From contig OY855903.1 of NCBI GenBank assembly GCA_963693305.1, forward strand, positions 52,915,650 through 52,979,649: a stretch of 64,000 nt of DNA. Direction: 5' to 3'. Position 1 is the stretch's first letter. Each line of letters starts with the position of its first letter. The notes under the pieces are model-generated. The model searched no databases. It had not been told where the DNA came from and was given only the letters and a program-made list of their open reading frames with translations. This DNA is from Meandrina meandrites. Taxonomy: Eukaryota; Cnidaria; Anthozoa; Scleractinia; Meandrinidae. This document shows, one piece after another, positions 21,317 to 32,948 of this stretch. The translations under genes and the position numbers were made by a program.

Positions 21317-21649
21317 TGTTCAAGCGACTGTATTTCCCATTTTCTTTTGGGACTAAGGGAAGATTATACGCAATAAGGAGGGTAAGTGGACCATTTTTAC
21401 AAAAGAAGCTTTATTTGTTTGTAGAGGTTTTGTCTCGCTGTTGCGTTGTTGTTGTAGTTCCCGCAAACTCCATATTCACGGTCGCCGATCAGAAAGTTTC
21501 ACGTTACTTTTCAAAAATTGTATGATCAGCAAGAAAACATTTCAAATGAAATGTTAAAAATTATAGTTACCACATACTTTATTAGATGCCCAAACTCTTG
21601 TTTCTATTTTGCAGTCTTACAGTTGGTCCAGAGCAGATCCGTCAGAGAG

Positions 21650-24600
21650 ATGACTTCTTTACCGCTTTGCTTTATATTTTCCGTCTCAATGCTTCTCTTC
21701 GATTCTTCAATTCTTGTGCAAGGAAGAGTTGTAGATGCAAAAACGTCTCCAAGGAAGTTTGACGAGACAGTGGCTGATGCAGGTAAACAGAAAAAAAAAA
21801 CATTCCTTAAAGGACAACCAAAATTTTGTAACGGAGCAGAAATTGATTTGGTATTTAAAGGGGCTACGTCACGGGGATTTCGCAGATTTTTGGTCTAAAC
21901 TGTTCTGAAATTAGTGGCAGGCAACTTAACCCATGAAAAACTTCATCTTTGAACATCTTAAGGAAGATATGACCCTAATTTGCGGATAGAAAGGAAACTA
22001 AAGCTATAAATATTGATTTTTTGACGACACTCGGAAACAACTTGAAAAGTTTAGCCTAAATTGTTCAAGTTGCAATCCATTTCCATCCAAGCCATCCGCA
22101 GCCAATGAACAGTTTCAGTGCTCTAATATAGCAATTGTTAATAAAAATGGCCAAATTATTTAAAGGTTTCCTACGCCACGGGTCGCCCACTTCCTCTCGG
22201 AACGAGATACTTCATTGGTTCTTTAAATAATAGATAACAGGTCATAACAATGCCCCTATCCCTGAATAACAATAGAGGTAGTGTTTACAGCGGGCGAATG
22301 AAAATAGAGGTTCCAGCGAGGTAGTGCCTTACTGTACGCCACAAATGTAAATTTTGGCTGTTCAAAAATCTGTTAAAATCCGTGACAAAGCTCCTTTTAT
22401 AACACATTTTCTATAACAATTTTTATCGGTTATCGCCCTTGGTTCATTCAGTCCCAAAACAGTCTCAATTTTTGGCAAAATACACCATATTGTCCACTTT
22501 AGATTTGACTATCATTCTACGGATATTACTATAGCAAAGGTAATGGTATTTTATTTATTTTAAACAGGCGCCGTTTTCTCAATATCTGATTACAATTTGA
22601 AATTCTATTACTCATAGCGGAGCTCCAGCGCGTTATGCACAGTGGGTTATGAATTTTTGTTAACCTGTCGATGGGAGAAATTTTAATTACGACGTGCGCA
22701 CACCCAACTGTATAGATTTTTTTGAGGGGGGGGGGGGGGGGGAGGGGAGGGTCAAGGCAAAGTTTACTCCGTGAGTTGAATGAAACGCGACACAGGAGTT
22801 TCTGTCGAAAATACTTCATGAACTTCATGCAATTTAAAGACCTGGCAAACTCGTACCAGAAGTTAACCAGCTTATTAATTTCTGCTCTTACATAATTTCT
22901 GAGCCTTACTCCAAAACGAAAATATGTTTTCAAATTGGCTGATTTTCAGATCTTCACGAGCTCGCCTTCATAAATAAGCTGATTGATTGATCAAAATGAG
23001 CTGATAGGAATATTTTGCTGTGAGTTTTTTTATCGCAGCAAGACCGTGTTTCTTTTACAGTAACTAAGAGAAATTCGTACAGTGTGAGCCACAAGTCAAC
23101 AAAACAGAAAACCTTGAACAATGTTGCCTTTTTTAGCCGCTTTTCAGTGTAACGTGCATGCGGGTGTCTCTCGAGTTTCGACATCCCTCTCTCGTAATGG
23201 TCTTTCGACATGCTGAAAAAACAAGGATCGAGATCCACCAAGCACATAGCGGTGTTTGTCTCTGGATTCAAAGCATGCCAAGATAAATGAAATTAACTGA
23301 ATGATTATAAAATAGTCAGTAGAATTCATAAGATGTGATAATAAGGTCTCATATGATAGTAATCGTAGGAATGGGATTTTGGGTTCTATTTTAGAAAAAA
23401 ATATGTCTCTTATAGGAGAATAGCTAGGGCAATCTAAAAACAAGTGAGTTTCATCTTCAATTTTGTTGCAATTGCAGAGGCTACATAACTTCTTATCACG
23501 AGACATTTTGTCGTATCTACCTGTATTGACCCTAAGTTTGTTACAGCTAATTCTTAGTTTTACGAATGCTTTCCTAAAAGGGTTCCTGCTTAGGTCCTTT
23601 TGTTAAATCTAGGTAGACAGAAGGCCTATGATAATTTTTTTTATTATGTAATACAAACTTAGTTTCTGTGAATGTTGAAGGGTTTGGTTCAAATAAGAGA
23701 TGCATTTCTTTTTCATGAGATCAATATATTGTTTGATTTTACAATCATTGAATGAATTACAGTTAAAGTAATATAAATTATAGTATTCAGTCATTTTCAT
23801 GACTCTGGAGTAGGGAGGAGGAGGAGGAGGAGATATTTTTGCATTTTCAGCCGATTTCTCTCCTGATGTATCACGTCACTGAGAAATATCTCGGCGGAGT
23901 GGAATACTATCAAGCGAAAAATTCGTCAGTGTTTACATTCAACAACCGAAAAATGGTGAATTATTTGGGAATCATTGGGATTCTTTTAATAAGCACAATT
24001 CGCAAAAAGTTACTGTTGCCACACTGGTATTTAGCATGGTTAATCTTTTGTTCTGTGCTAAAAGCACTATGCATGAATTACGTAACAGAGACGTTCCTAT
24101 TGGTTACTTGCCCAGTAAACAACTATTGTTTTTTCACGGTCAACGTCAAAAAGTGTGAATAAACAAAGAACTTTGTCCAGCCATTCTACTCTATTCACTT
24201 GCCCTTAGCAACCATTCAATTGTTACTGCGCACGCTCGGTTGCTTGGCACCGCTATGTCGCACTTTCAAGTCCTTCCCCCACCCTACTCTAAAGTAAAAA
24301 CTATTTTGACCCTCACAATGAAGATCAATCGATAATTTTAAAGCTTGTTCCACTATAGAGTTTTCATCCTTTTTTTGGAGATAATTTGGATAACTAAGTA
24401 CATTTTTATATAGACTCTTGGTTTTATGCCATCGTAACTTGATTAAAAACATGAAACAAACAGCGGTAATAAACATTGTGAAAAATCGCATTTTACTAAC
24501 TTGACGTTTCGTATGCTATGCAACATACATTTTCAATTCAAGAGCTACAACCCTCATTAAATGCCAACGTTGGCAGTGAGAGGTTGTTGCTCTTTTAACC

Positions 24601-25836
24601 TAAGCGATAATATTAAGTTACTGCTGTAGATCAATTGTCTCAGTCTAGGTTCCAGACCCTTTTCATAACAATATATAATAGTCGTCAAAATTTTGTAACG
24701 GTCATACTTTTGAAAATGTATGTTGCATAGCATACGAAACGTCAAGTTAGTAAAATGCGATTTTTCACAATGTTTATTACCGCTGTTTGTTTCATGTTTT
24801 TAAGTACATTTTTATTTATATCAAGCTACTGAAGCGAATCCTGCGATCTGATTGGCAAATCGAGCTGTTGGCTACCATGTAATAATGTAATTGGATAGCT
24901 AAAGACTTTGCAAGATGCTCACGATCGAAAGTTCTTGTTGATGGCCAACTTAGGGCGACTGCTTAACAGATGGTGTCCTATAGAATTGCTTGCATTAACA
25001 GCTCTAGACCTATAACTTGCCAGTCAGGGCGCGTTCGTTAGCGAATATTCTGGAATATATTCCGGCTATTCTGCTCCTGGGAGCAGAATAGCCGGAATAG
25101 AAATCCAAGTATTCCGGAATAGGAAAAGCTGCCAAACGAACGCCAACTTGCATTATTCCAATTGTTCTTATTCCGGATTGATCCCAAACGAACGCGCCCT
25201 CAATTATAACAGAACCGCACCCTTTCCTAACTTCATTTTATCGATAATTGTACTTCGTAATGCTTAGCCCAAGAAATGATTTAGCACAAGCAAACCCTGC
25301 AATGTCAATCAACTAAATACCTTCCTCCCACTTATTAGAAACTCAAATTGTTTAGGCGACAAGATAGCTCGGGCTATTGCATTTTTTTCTTAAATCATCT
25401 AAGAGGAAAGCGGTTGGTTAATTACCCAATGATTATTTTTTAGATTAACTAATACAACAATGTGTCTTTGTTTTTCACTACCCTGACAGCACTGCTTGAT
25501 CAGTGTGGTGTAAAGTTGTCCAAAAGAATCGTGGGTGGACAACATGCCAGCCCGGGGGAGTGGCGTTGGCACGCGGAAATCTATATTTCATATTACGGCC
25601 ACGTGTGCAGCGGTTCCCTTGTGACTCCACAGTGGGTGATCACCGCTAAACATTGCATTGACGACTTTGAGCCTTGGCAAATCACTGTAAAGTGAGTAGC
25701 ATTTTAAGGGCTTATTGTAAACTGTCCTTTTGCCATCCCAATGACTAACATGTCTCGCTATGATAGAAAAAATATCAAACTTGAAAGAGCCGTTGTCGCT
25801 GTCATCATCATCATCATCATCATCGTCATCATCGTC

Positions 25837-25893
<57 letters not shown>

Positions 25894-27996
25894 GTTATCA
25901 TCATCATCATAACTGTTACTCAGTGTCCGTAAACTTAGGGAAGCTGTATTTTATGTAATGTGTGTGTTTTCTATAAAAACAGTCATTATCAACATCAATG
26001 TTCTCTACCAATATTTCCACTCTATCAGACTTGGCGAACACACTCGTTCTAAAGAAGGGGGAAAAAAGCAATCCCATTCAATCAGTTTAAAGGCCTGGTA
26101 CAATGACTATGACTTGGCATTGTTAAAATTGCAAAAGCCCGCTACTATAAACAGTCACGTGGGTACCATCTGCTTGCCCGAGGCCACCAATTCCCTGCCG
26201 GTCGGAACAGTCCTCTGGCAAACTGGCTGGGGTAGGATTTCCCACGGAGGCCGGTTTCCCGACGTGTTAAAAGAGTTGGAGGTTGTCATCAAAGAACAGG
26301 TAGGCATCCTGCTATGGTATTTGAAAACCGCAATGACCGTGAACAAAATCAGCTTCTAAACACGTTTTTTCCTGGTTTGTTTTGTCTACGAATCGAAGAA
26401 TTCAATAAGGACTGGAATAATGGGACTGAGATATAACAGTTACATGTTATCCCGTGCGGGAGGGGGAGGGGAGGGGAGGGGTGAGATTCTCAGGTATATT
26501 AGTCATATGGAGATGCGAAGATTCTCTTTGAGTTTGAAATTTTGCGATCTGGACACTTTTCCTGAATTTGAAATTTTGTGGCTACTTTGTCTGGTGAAAG
26601 ATTTTGGTAGGGTAATGATCCAGGCTTCTCATTTTCATATCAAAAAATTGTATCAGTTCCATTTACATGAATTCGGCACATTTACTTTGCAAAAATGACT
26701 CTTAGCCAAACGAGAATAAGAGTCACCGAGAGTTGAAGGAGAAGAGTTCAGTTGCACGAGACTTTAATTCCGCTCTCAGCAAGCGTGGGACAAATTCGAT
26801 GAGAGCACACGGGAATCACCGAGAATGCATGAGAGTTTCAGGCTAAATTATTGTCTAATATGTTTTTGGATTGTCTTTCCCCTGTCTTGGTCTCTCCAAC
26901 TCCTCTTTCCGGGCCCTTTTGATCCACCATGATAGCTGCTATCACGCCCGGGTGTCACGGTACTAGAGGATGAACAGTAAATTAACAAACAACATACATC
27001 AAACATGTCATTTGGTCAGAAAGAAATTACAATGCATAAGTGATTTACTCGCCACAGAGGTTTTCTCAGTTTCGTCTTGCTTCTAAACTCAAGTGAAAGT
27101 AAGTCTTGAGGCGGCGAAAAGTGAAACGCGCACGAAACAGCGAAAACTCGGCTTTTTGTAGCCTCCCACGCAGTCGTTTCTAGGGCAGTGCAACTCGATC
27201 TCCACTGAAAAATACTGCGTGGGAGGCAAGGCTCTTGGTAACTCGTTTGTCGCTGCTTCACGGCTCAAGTTCACTTGGAACATCTGTCATGAAAATAATT
27301 GCCAATCGATATCAATTAACCAATTTCATCGATTGATATCAATTTATCGATTGAATTTCTGAAAGATCATCGATGTCATCGATTGGTAACGCCGGTTTGA
27401 ATTTAACAAATGATTTCGACTGAGTCGCTCTAGTGACTAATATACACCCCCTCACCACCCCCAAGCACGGTGATCAGGTTTAAAGAAGCTATTCCACTAA
27501 AGGAATACTCAAATGTAATGTTGGGATCGATGCAGTGGATATAAAGTAAGTTTGATGAAGAAAAGGGAGCGCAATTCCCTTTAACAATCTCCATCACGTC
27601 GAAGAACTCTCCACTCGAATACACTCTTTTTTTATAAGAACGCGTAAAATTTGGCTGAACCTGAGGATGTTCTTATTTTAGCCCGCACATTTTCTTAAAT
27701 TTTGTGGCAAATCTCAGCAAAGAGTGTATGCTTTGGCTAGGCGCGAAAAGAATGCCGGTGAAACGTCCTCCTTTGGCATGCAAGACACTCTCATGTAGTA
27801 CCTCTCTACTGGCCCAGGATTATAATTGGGTTCCGGCAAATTTAATGAGGGGGAGGGGGGGGGGGGGGGGGGTGGGGGGGGAGTGGAAGGTGGTGACCTT
27901 GCGATGGACTAGCATCCCATCCAGGGAAGTAGAAATACTCCAAGTCACTTAATGCAACTGAAATCGGTATAAACGCTGGCCACTTAGACCAGAATG

Positions 27997-28037
<41 letters not shown>

Positions 28038-31000
28038 GAATTTTTAAACAGGATGGCCCTTCAGTACATGCGTACTGTTATCAAAGGGGTCCTGTAAAAA
28101 GAAAAATATATATAACAATATAAAAATAAAAATACATCATATAAAAGGATAAAAGGTAAAAAGTTAAAAATCTATTAAATTATACTTACTTAACCTATAA
28201 AAATAATTCGTTTAAAGACTGCCTAAATAAAACCCTACTGCTAGTTTGTCTAGTTTTTAAAGGTAAAGAATTAAAAATATTTGCACCAGAGAAATAAAAA
28301 CTTTTTCGTGCAAATTCAAGTTTCACTTTAGGTAGAACAACAGTGGCTCTACAGTTCCTCGTATCACGATTATGCGTTAAAAAATTAAAATAGTTTTTAA
28401 AAGGGGTGCAAACGTTGCCTTGTAGGCAGTCAAAAACAAAATTACAGGCTTTTCTCATTAGAGTGTTCTCGACTGTGGGTAGGCGGAGTACACAAGTAAG
28501 ACATGTAGGATTTGGCAGAATGGTCCTGTGACTTCGTTGTTCCAGGTCTCTGATTTTGCGCTTGCGTGTTTCTGACCAACCAAGCGTACTTTGACCACAG
28601 TAAGTGAAAATGGGCATGATCATTGTCCTGTAGATGCGTTCAGCGCTAAAGACATCAATGTTAGAACGGATTCGTCGTAATAAATTTACTCTCCCAGCTG
28701 CTTTTTTGTACGTTTTTAAAAAGTGCGTGTCAAGATTTAGTGTGGGATCTAAATGAACGCCGAGGTATTTGTAGGTTGTTGTCGTGTTTATGCGGCATCC
28801 GTTTACCGTCAAGTTTAATTCTTTGCCATCGAAACAATTTAATCTTTTCGCTGTTCCAAACAACATAACTTCAGTTTTTCCTTTTTTAAGATTGATGACA
28901 AGTTCATTGTCTCTAAACCAGTCAGCGAGACTTTTGATGTCTTCACCGAGATTGTGTTGTATAGCATCCAAGTCTTTCGAGGAGGTGAAAATAACTGTGT
29001 CGTCTGCGTAGGTGATAATTTTGGAGTAACGAAGCGGCTGATGAACGTCATTAAAGTGAATCAAGAACAATAGCGGACCTAGAATACTTCCTTGGGGAAC
29101 ACCTGTGAAAACAGGATTAGGTTCAGACAGCACTCCTTTAAATTGGACGAGCTGCTTCCGGAGAAACAGATAATCCGTAAACCAGTTCAGTTCATTGTCC
29201 TGTATGCCATAACAAGACAGTTTTTCTAATAAAACTGAGTGGCTGATGGTGTCAAACGCCTTTGTTAAGTCAATGAACACAGCTCCTGTAGCTTTCCCGC
29301 CATCTGCTTCTTTCCGGATTAAGTCTGTAAACAGAGTCACCGCCAATTCAGTTGAGCGATTAGATCTAAAACCAAACTGGTGTTCGGAAATAAGGCCGTT
29401 GCGATCGAGATGTGTCACTACTTGCTTATAAACAGCTCTCTCCAAAATCTTTGACAGAGTAGGGAGAATTGAAATTGGTCTGTAGTTGTCTATTTCTGCC
29501 GTAGAACCAGACTTGAACAGAGGAATCACCTTGGCCACTTTCCAATCGGTTGGAACAACTCCAGTTGCGAGGGATAAGTTAATGATAAAAGTTAAAGGCT
29601 TTGTGATGACTTCTGCGGCATCTTTAAGTAATCCAGGGGGCAGATTATCTAGACCAGTCGCTTTCTTTCGTTTAAGTTTTTTCAGCTCCCTCAGAATATC
29701 TGCTTCTTTCACAGCTCTGAAAAGGAATTTCTCTTTGCTAAGAGGGGGTTTCGTTCCGTTTTTGCACCAAACAAAGTCACGAAGCAAAAACGACTTTCTT
29801 TTCAAATTGATGGCAGCGTTAGTGAAAAAGTCACAAAAACCGTTTGAGATGAATTTCTTATCGGTAGACTTCGTTCCATTTATCTGAAACGCTGATCCTT
29901 GTTCTGATGGTAGTTTCGTTGGATACAGCTTTTTAATGGCACACCAGAATTTATCAGGAGAGTCGGCACTATCTCTTAGAATATCTTGATGATATTTGCT
30001 CTTGCATTTTTTAATAAGGCCTGTTACTCTGTTACGCTGTCGCTTGTACGATGACCAGTCCAATTCACAGTTAGTCCTGCGAGCTTTCCTAAGTAAACCA
30101 TCCCTCAAGTTCATCTCCCGTTTGACCTCTTGAGTCAACCATGGGCAGAGTCTCCCTTTGACCTTCTTTTCAATGAGCGGCGCATGTTTGTCGATACACT
30201 GTTGTAAAATGTTCTTTAAAACACTCCAGGCAGTGTTGACACAGGACGATGAAAAGACTTGCACAAAGTTCATGGAATTTAGCTCTTCGCAAAATAATTT
30301 CGCATCGTAGTTTGCAAAATTTCGGCAGGTAATGATTCTAGGATGATGTTTCACATTGTTTACTTTGCGAGAACAGCAGATCAATTCATGATCGCTCAAG
30401 CCAGCAGGGATTACTTTCACATGGTTGATTTTCTCGGGTTCGTTGCTGCAAATGATGTCAATCAAAGTCTTGGATTCGCGCGTAATTCTCGTGGGGGTTG
30501 AAATAAGCTGTTTTAGTCCAACGGAGGCCAGAATTGATTTAATTTCTTTGTGATCCGCTGGCACCAAATAATTGCAGTTAATGTCACCAGTAAGAATACA
30601 TTCTTTGTCTTCTGATGACACTGTCGAAAGCATCGATTCAAATTTGCAATTGAAATCCGCACAGAGATGTTTTGAAGAATCTGGAGGGCGGTAAATAATT
30701 CCGATAAGAAAACTTTTAGTTTTTGGATATAAAATCTCGATCCAGATGCATTCGATGTCATCAGCTTCTAGATCTGTTCGTCTTTGGTAGGGAACAGATG
30801 AAGGGATGTAAACCCCAACACCTCCACCTTGACCTGAAGTTCTTGCCTTCCCGATGTATGCGTATCCTTCAATCTGTGCTTGAACCTCGTCATCGGCGGA
30901 TAGATGAGTTTCACTTAGCGATAAAATGTGAAGATTCTTTAAGCCATCCAAAATTTGACAGATACTATGCTTGTTTGTTAACAGTCCTCTGATGTTTTGA

Positions 31001-32104
31001 TGCAGAATTTTAAGGCCTTTCCTCGAGGAAAATTCGTTGAGATCGGGGATATCATATTGCTGTAGGACTTCCGGCCGCATTTGATCGGATTTGTCTTGCC
31101 CGTCGCTGTTGGAAAGGTAGCACAAATTGCAGAGAGATTCACTGAAATCCGAGCCATAGCATCTCAAATGAAAAATCTTGAGGCATGATGTGCAAGACGC
31201 CCTGCTTTGATTTTTCCTCACAGTTTTTGCGCACAGGCCGCATTTGACCGTAGGTACTGCACAGGTTTCGTTCGACCGACCCAACGAGCAAGGATAGTTC
31301 TTCGCTGGTCCTGGGTTTTGCTGTATATCACCCGCTAAGAGCACAAAGTAGGTTGCAGAAAGAGTGACGTTAGCGAGCTTCAAACCGGCCATGCATTTTA
31401 AAGATGGAGGCAGGAGAGCGAAACGTGTAAACCGCCGAGTTGGGCCAGAATTTCGTGTTGGATAGTGTTTAACATCCAAGCTTTTCGCTACTACAATGCT
31501 GCAGACTTTTTTATCCAAACCACTGTTGCCATTTGGAGAGTTGAGGACAACGGTGAAAAGCAGCCAGGTCAGAAATATCACGGAGCAACGACGGACCGCC
31601 ATATTGGCCGCCATATTTAACCCAACTACAGCCTCAGTCAGAAAAAAATTAACGCATTTTATCAGTAACTGCCGTGGAGAAAGCGTTGGTTGTTCGTACA
31701 CTGGAACTTCTTGTTTAAAGTGTTGACTCTAAGATGCTGACTCTACCTTCTCTCTGGGCGCAAAGAGTTCATTTAAACACATGTGAAATTTGTCGTTTTG
31801 TATCTTATGTACGGTTTGTTATACAAAGATCTCAAATCGTGTCATGACTGTCATTTTTTTCAATTTTCTTCTTTCTTTTCAGTATGGTTATAAATTCTAT
31901 ACCGATGCTACAACAGTAGGACACGGATCTTGCCGAGGCGACTCAGGTGGACCAGTGGTGCAGGAACGAAACGGCCGGTGGTATTTAGAGGGAGTACATG
32001 TCACAGGGCGTCCAACCTGTGCTCAGCCTGGCGGTTACTACGATGGGAAGATGGCTGTTCGATACTTTGCCAAGTCGATCAAAAATTACATCAAAAATAA
32101 CTGA
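21650..32104 (+). CDS. Secreted chymotrypsin-like serine protease (S1)
   Basis: Coding exons: 21650-21782 (signal peptide [17 protein letters not shown] and propeptide start), 25490-25691, 26029-26299, 31883-32104; about 275 residues. Phases 1, 2 and 0 join in frame. Propeptide Cys (LLDQCGV) and activation site KR|IVGG are chymotrypsinogen-like. Catalytic His is in VITAKHC (usually A-A/S-HC), Asp in NDYDLALLKL, Ser in CRGDSGGP. The residue six before the Ser (position 189, which sets specificity) is Gly, so trypsin-like Arg/Lys cleavage is not expected. Between VVIKEQ and the Ser exon the usual ~20-residue segment with the Cys168-Cys182 pair (xMxCAG) is missing; no exon for it is visible in 26300-31882, where a LINE is inserted. 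The gene may be functional with this deletion, or damaged. Paralogous to the gene at 44267. Confidence 0.8.
23143..23800 (-). pseudogene. LINE C-terminal remnant
   Basis: Broken frames give NPFRKAFVKLRIS, NTGRYDK, then a CSLCNCNKIEDETHLFLDCP Cys-His segment typical of the C-terminus after the reverse transcriptase in non-LTR elements. At least one frameshift is present. It lies antisense in intron 1 of the protease gene. Confidence 0.65.
24445..24801. repeat. Foldback repeat with ~92-bp arms
   Basis: 24445-24535 returns as reverse complement at 24711-24801 (for example AAACAAACAGCGGTAATAAA and GACGTTTCGTATGCTATGCA). The ~175-bp spacer is unique. Probably a MITE. It lies in intron 1 of the protease gene. 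Confidence 0.7.
25027..25199. mobile_element. MITE, 173 bp, with TCA target duplication
   Basis: TIR GGGCGCGTTCGTT at the left and AACGAACGCGCCC at the right, flanked by TCA (25024-25026, 25200-25202). The middle has an internal palindrome around CTCCTGGGAG. Confidence 0.75.
25801..25910. repeat. (TCA)n microsatellite
   Basis: About 110 bases of imperfect TCA repeats with a few TCG interruptions, in intron 2 of the protease gene. Non-coding. Confidence 0.95.
27843..27987 (+). mobile_element. Poly-G tract and SINE 3' fragment
   Basis: A run of about 35 mostly G bases is followed by GCGATGGACTAGCATCCCAT and the tail typical of the SINE family at 14284. Truncated copy. Confidence 0.55.
28195..31701 (-). 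CDS. LINE polyprotein: 2A-like, PHD finger, endonuclease, reverse transcriptase
   Basis: 1168 residues with no stop or frameshift. Residues 38-58 are hydrophobic after two Arg (RRCSVIFLTWLLFTVV), like a signal sequence. Residues 121-132 read LLAGDIQQNPGP, a 2A-like ribosome-skipping motif (consensus D-[VI]-E-x-NPGP, here with Gln for Glu). A C4HC3 zinc finger (Cys154, 157, 170, 173, His178, Cys181, 191, 194) is PHD-like. The APE-type endonuclease runs about 229-445 (LKILHQNIRG, SETHL, IIYRPP, TGDIN, GLSDHELI). The reverse transcriptase runs about 710-975 (AVFIDLTKAFDTISHS, GVPQGSILGPLLF, TYADDT at 897-902). The C-terminus has a short basic tail. All catalytic residues are kept. Start may be this Met or Met30/34. 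Confidence 0.9.
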   Translation of the reverse strand: MYEQPTLSPRQLLIKCVNFFLTEAVVGLNMAANMAVRRCSVIFLTWLLFTVVLNSPNGNSGLDKKVCSIVVAKSLDVKHYPTRNSGPTRRFTRFALLPPSLKCMAGLKLANVTLSATYFVLLAGDIQQNPGPAKNYPCSLGRSNETCAVPTVKCGLCAKTVRKNQSRASCTSCLKIFHLRCYGSDFSESLCNLCYLSNSDGQDKSDQMRPEVLQQYDIPDLNEFSSRKGLKILHQNIRGLLTNKHSICQILDGLKNLHILSLSETHLSADDEVQAQIEGYAYIGKARTSGQGGGVGVYIPSSVPYQRRTDLEADDIECIWIEILYPKTKSFLIGIIYRPPDSSKHLCADFNCKFESMLSTVSSEDKECILTGDINCNYLVPADHKEIKSILASVGLKQLISTPTRITRESKTLIDIICSNEPEKINHVKVIPAGLSDHELICCSRKVNNVKHHPRIITCRNFANYDAKLFCEELNSMNFVQVFSSSCVNTAWSVLKNILQQCIDKHAPLIEKKVKGRLCPWLTQEVKREMNLRDGLLRKARRTNCELDWSSYKRQRNRVTGLIKKCKSKYHQDILRDSADSPDKFWCAIKKLYPTKLPSEQGSAFQINGTKSTDKKFISNGFCDFFTNAAINLKRKSFLLRDFVWCKNGTKPPLSKEKFLFRAVKEADILRELKKLKRKKATGLDNLPPGLLKDAAEVITKPLTFIINLSLATGVVPTDWKVAKVIPLFKSGSTAEIDNYRPISILPTLSKILERAVYKQVVTHLDRNGLISEHQFGFRSNRSTELAVTLFTDLIRKEADGGKATGAVFIDLTKAFDTISHSVLLEKLSCYGIQDNELNWFTDYLFLRKQLVQFKGVLSEPNPVFTGVPQGSILGPLLFLIHFNDVHQPLRYSKIITYADDTVIFTSSKDLDAIQHNLGEDIKSLADWFRDNELVINLKKGKTEVMLFGTAKRLNCFDGKELNLTVNGCRINTTTTYKYLGVHLDPTLNLDTHFLKTYKKAAGRVNLLRRIRSNIDVFSAERIYRTMIMPIFTYCGQSTLGWSETRKRKIRDLEQRSHRTILPNPTCLTCVLRLPTVENTLMRKACNFVFDCLQGNVCTPFKNYFNFLTHNRDTRNCRATVVLPKVKLEFARKSFYFSGANIFNSLPLKTRQTSSRVLFRQSLNELFL
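31306..31341 (-). other. 2A-like ribosome-skipping motif in the LINE ORF
   Basis: Codes LLAGDIQQNPGP. In known 2A peptides the ribosome skips the Gly-Pro bond, here between residues 131 and 132, releasing the signal-like N-terminal part from the zinc-finger/EN/RT part. The Glu-to-Gln change is seen in some LINE 2A-like sequences; efficiency is unknown. Confidence 0.7.
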
Positions 32105-32146
32105 TAATGTAGAGTGTATCAGAAAACTATTTTAACGTCCTGGATT

Positions 32147-32152
32147 ATTAAA
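32147..32152 (+). terminator. Possible polyadenylation signal of the protease gene
   Basis: ATTAAA, the commonest variant signal, about 45 bases after the stop codon. No AATAAA closer by. Confidence 0.4.
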
Positions 32153-32640
32153 GAGAATCTGATACTCATCAATTGAATTCTCATTTATTTATTTACTTTT
32201 CAACTGTTATTAAAAAAAACTGCAGTTGCCGTAATGCGAACTGAATGACGTGACCGAAATGAATAGATCGTGTTCGTGATGAATGGCTTACCAAACTCAA
32301 TTGCTCATCGTAAATTGAATGGCACAATTTCGAACTTAATGAATTACTACCATTCTGAAAGAAACAGTTCAAACTGAAAGGCTTACAGTTAACTGACTCT
32401 TATTATATAAATGCTAAGGTTTACCCACTGGAAAGCCGCAATGTAGATTTTGGTTCTCGAGCCGATGTAAATCAATGAAATTGCGCGTATCGCTTTTTTT
32501 CACTTGTGTGAAAAATGATACGTCCCAATCAGAAGCCGCGTATCGTGATTTTTGATGTGTGAGCAGCAGACAGACCCACCCCACCCCCAGACCTACTGCA
32601 GTTTCAGATCATTTAATCTTCCGACGATCATACACCTAAC

Positions 32641-32772
32641 GACATCGAACTTATCCCACTAGAAGTCATACATTCATCTCGTGACGCTATACGCAAAGCC
32701 AGGGAAGCGTATCTTATCGAAAGGGGTCAAACCCTTGAACCCAAAGGTATAAACAAACGGGAAGAAATGTAA
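32641..32772 (+). pseudogene. Penelope-like element, GIY-YIG C-terminal fragment
   Basis: Open frame DIELIPLEV...RKAREAYLIERGQTLEPKGINKREEM ending in a stop matches the C-terminal end of the GIY-YIG endonuclease of Penelope-like retroelements and resembles the fragment at 59012-59269. 5' truncated; the rest of the element is absent. Confidence 0.72.
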
Positions 32773-32948
32773 TATGCTCCCCGGGTATACAATGTACTTT
32801 ATCTATTACCGTTTATAGGTGCACCTTATCTTGTTTACTACGACTAGTTCGTTTATCCGTTGGTTTAGTTTCAACGGTTATTTTTTGAATTGTAATCTTG
32901 TTATCTTTTGTCTTGGTTGTTTAAATTGTAGCGTTTTTTCTTCAGTTG

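Larger units (their letters stand above)
19150..21381 (+). repeat. Downstream copy of the duplicated block, split by a TIR element
   Basis: Homologous to 18040-18990, interrupted at 19233-20598. Its 3' end has TATATAAATA at 21307-21316, about 65 bp before a good splice donor (GGAGG|GTAAGT, 21382), so the sequence just before the donor may be the non-coding first exon of the protease gene. Confidence 0.5.
28037..31735 (-). mobile_element. CR1-like non-LTR retrotransposon, near full length
   Basis: Contains one open ORF (31701-28195) and a short 3' UTR ending in an (ATT)n tail on the minus strand (plus-strand AAT repeats 27996-28036), the simple-repeat 3' end usual for CR1/L2-type LINEs. It is inserted antisense in the last intron of the serine protease gene, 150 bp before the terminal exon. 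The 5' limit is approximate. The intact frame suggests a young, possibly still active copy. Confidence 0.85.

Noticed and set aside
22529..22933. 134-residue minus-strand frame
   Set aside because: Crosses a poly-G/poly-C run and an intron of the protease gene on the other strand; no domain.
25741..25932. Ile/Val-rich 63-residue frame
   Set aside because: Pure translation of the (TCA)n microsatellite.
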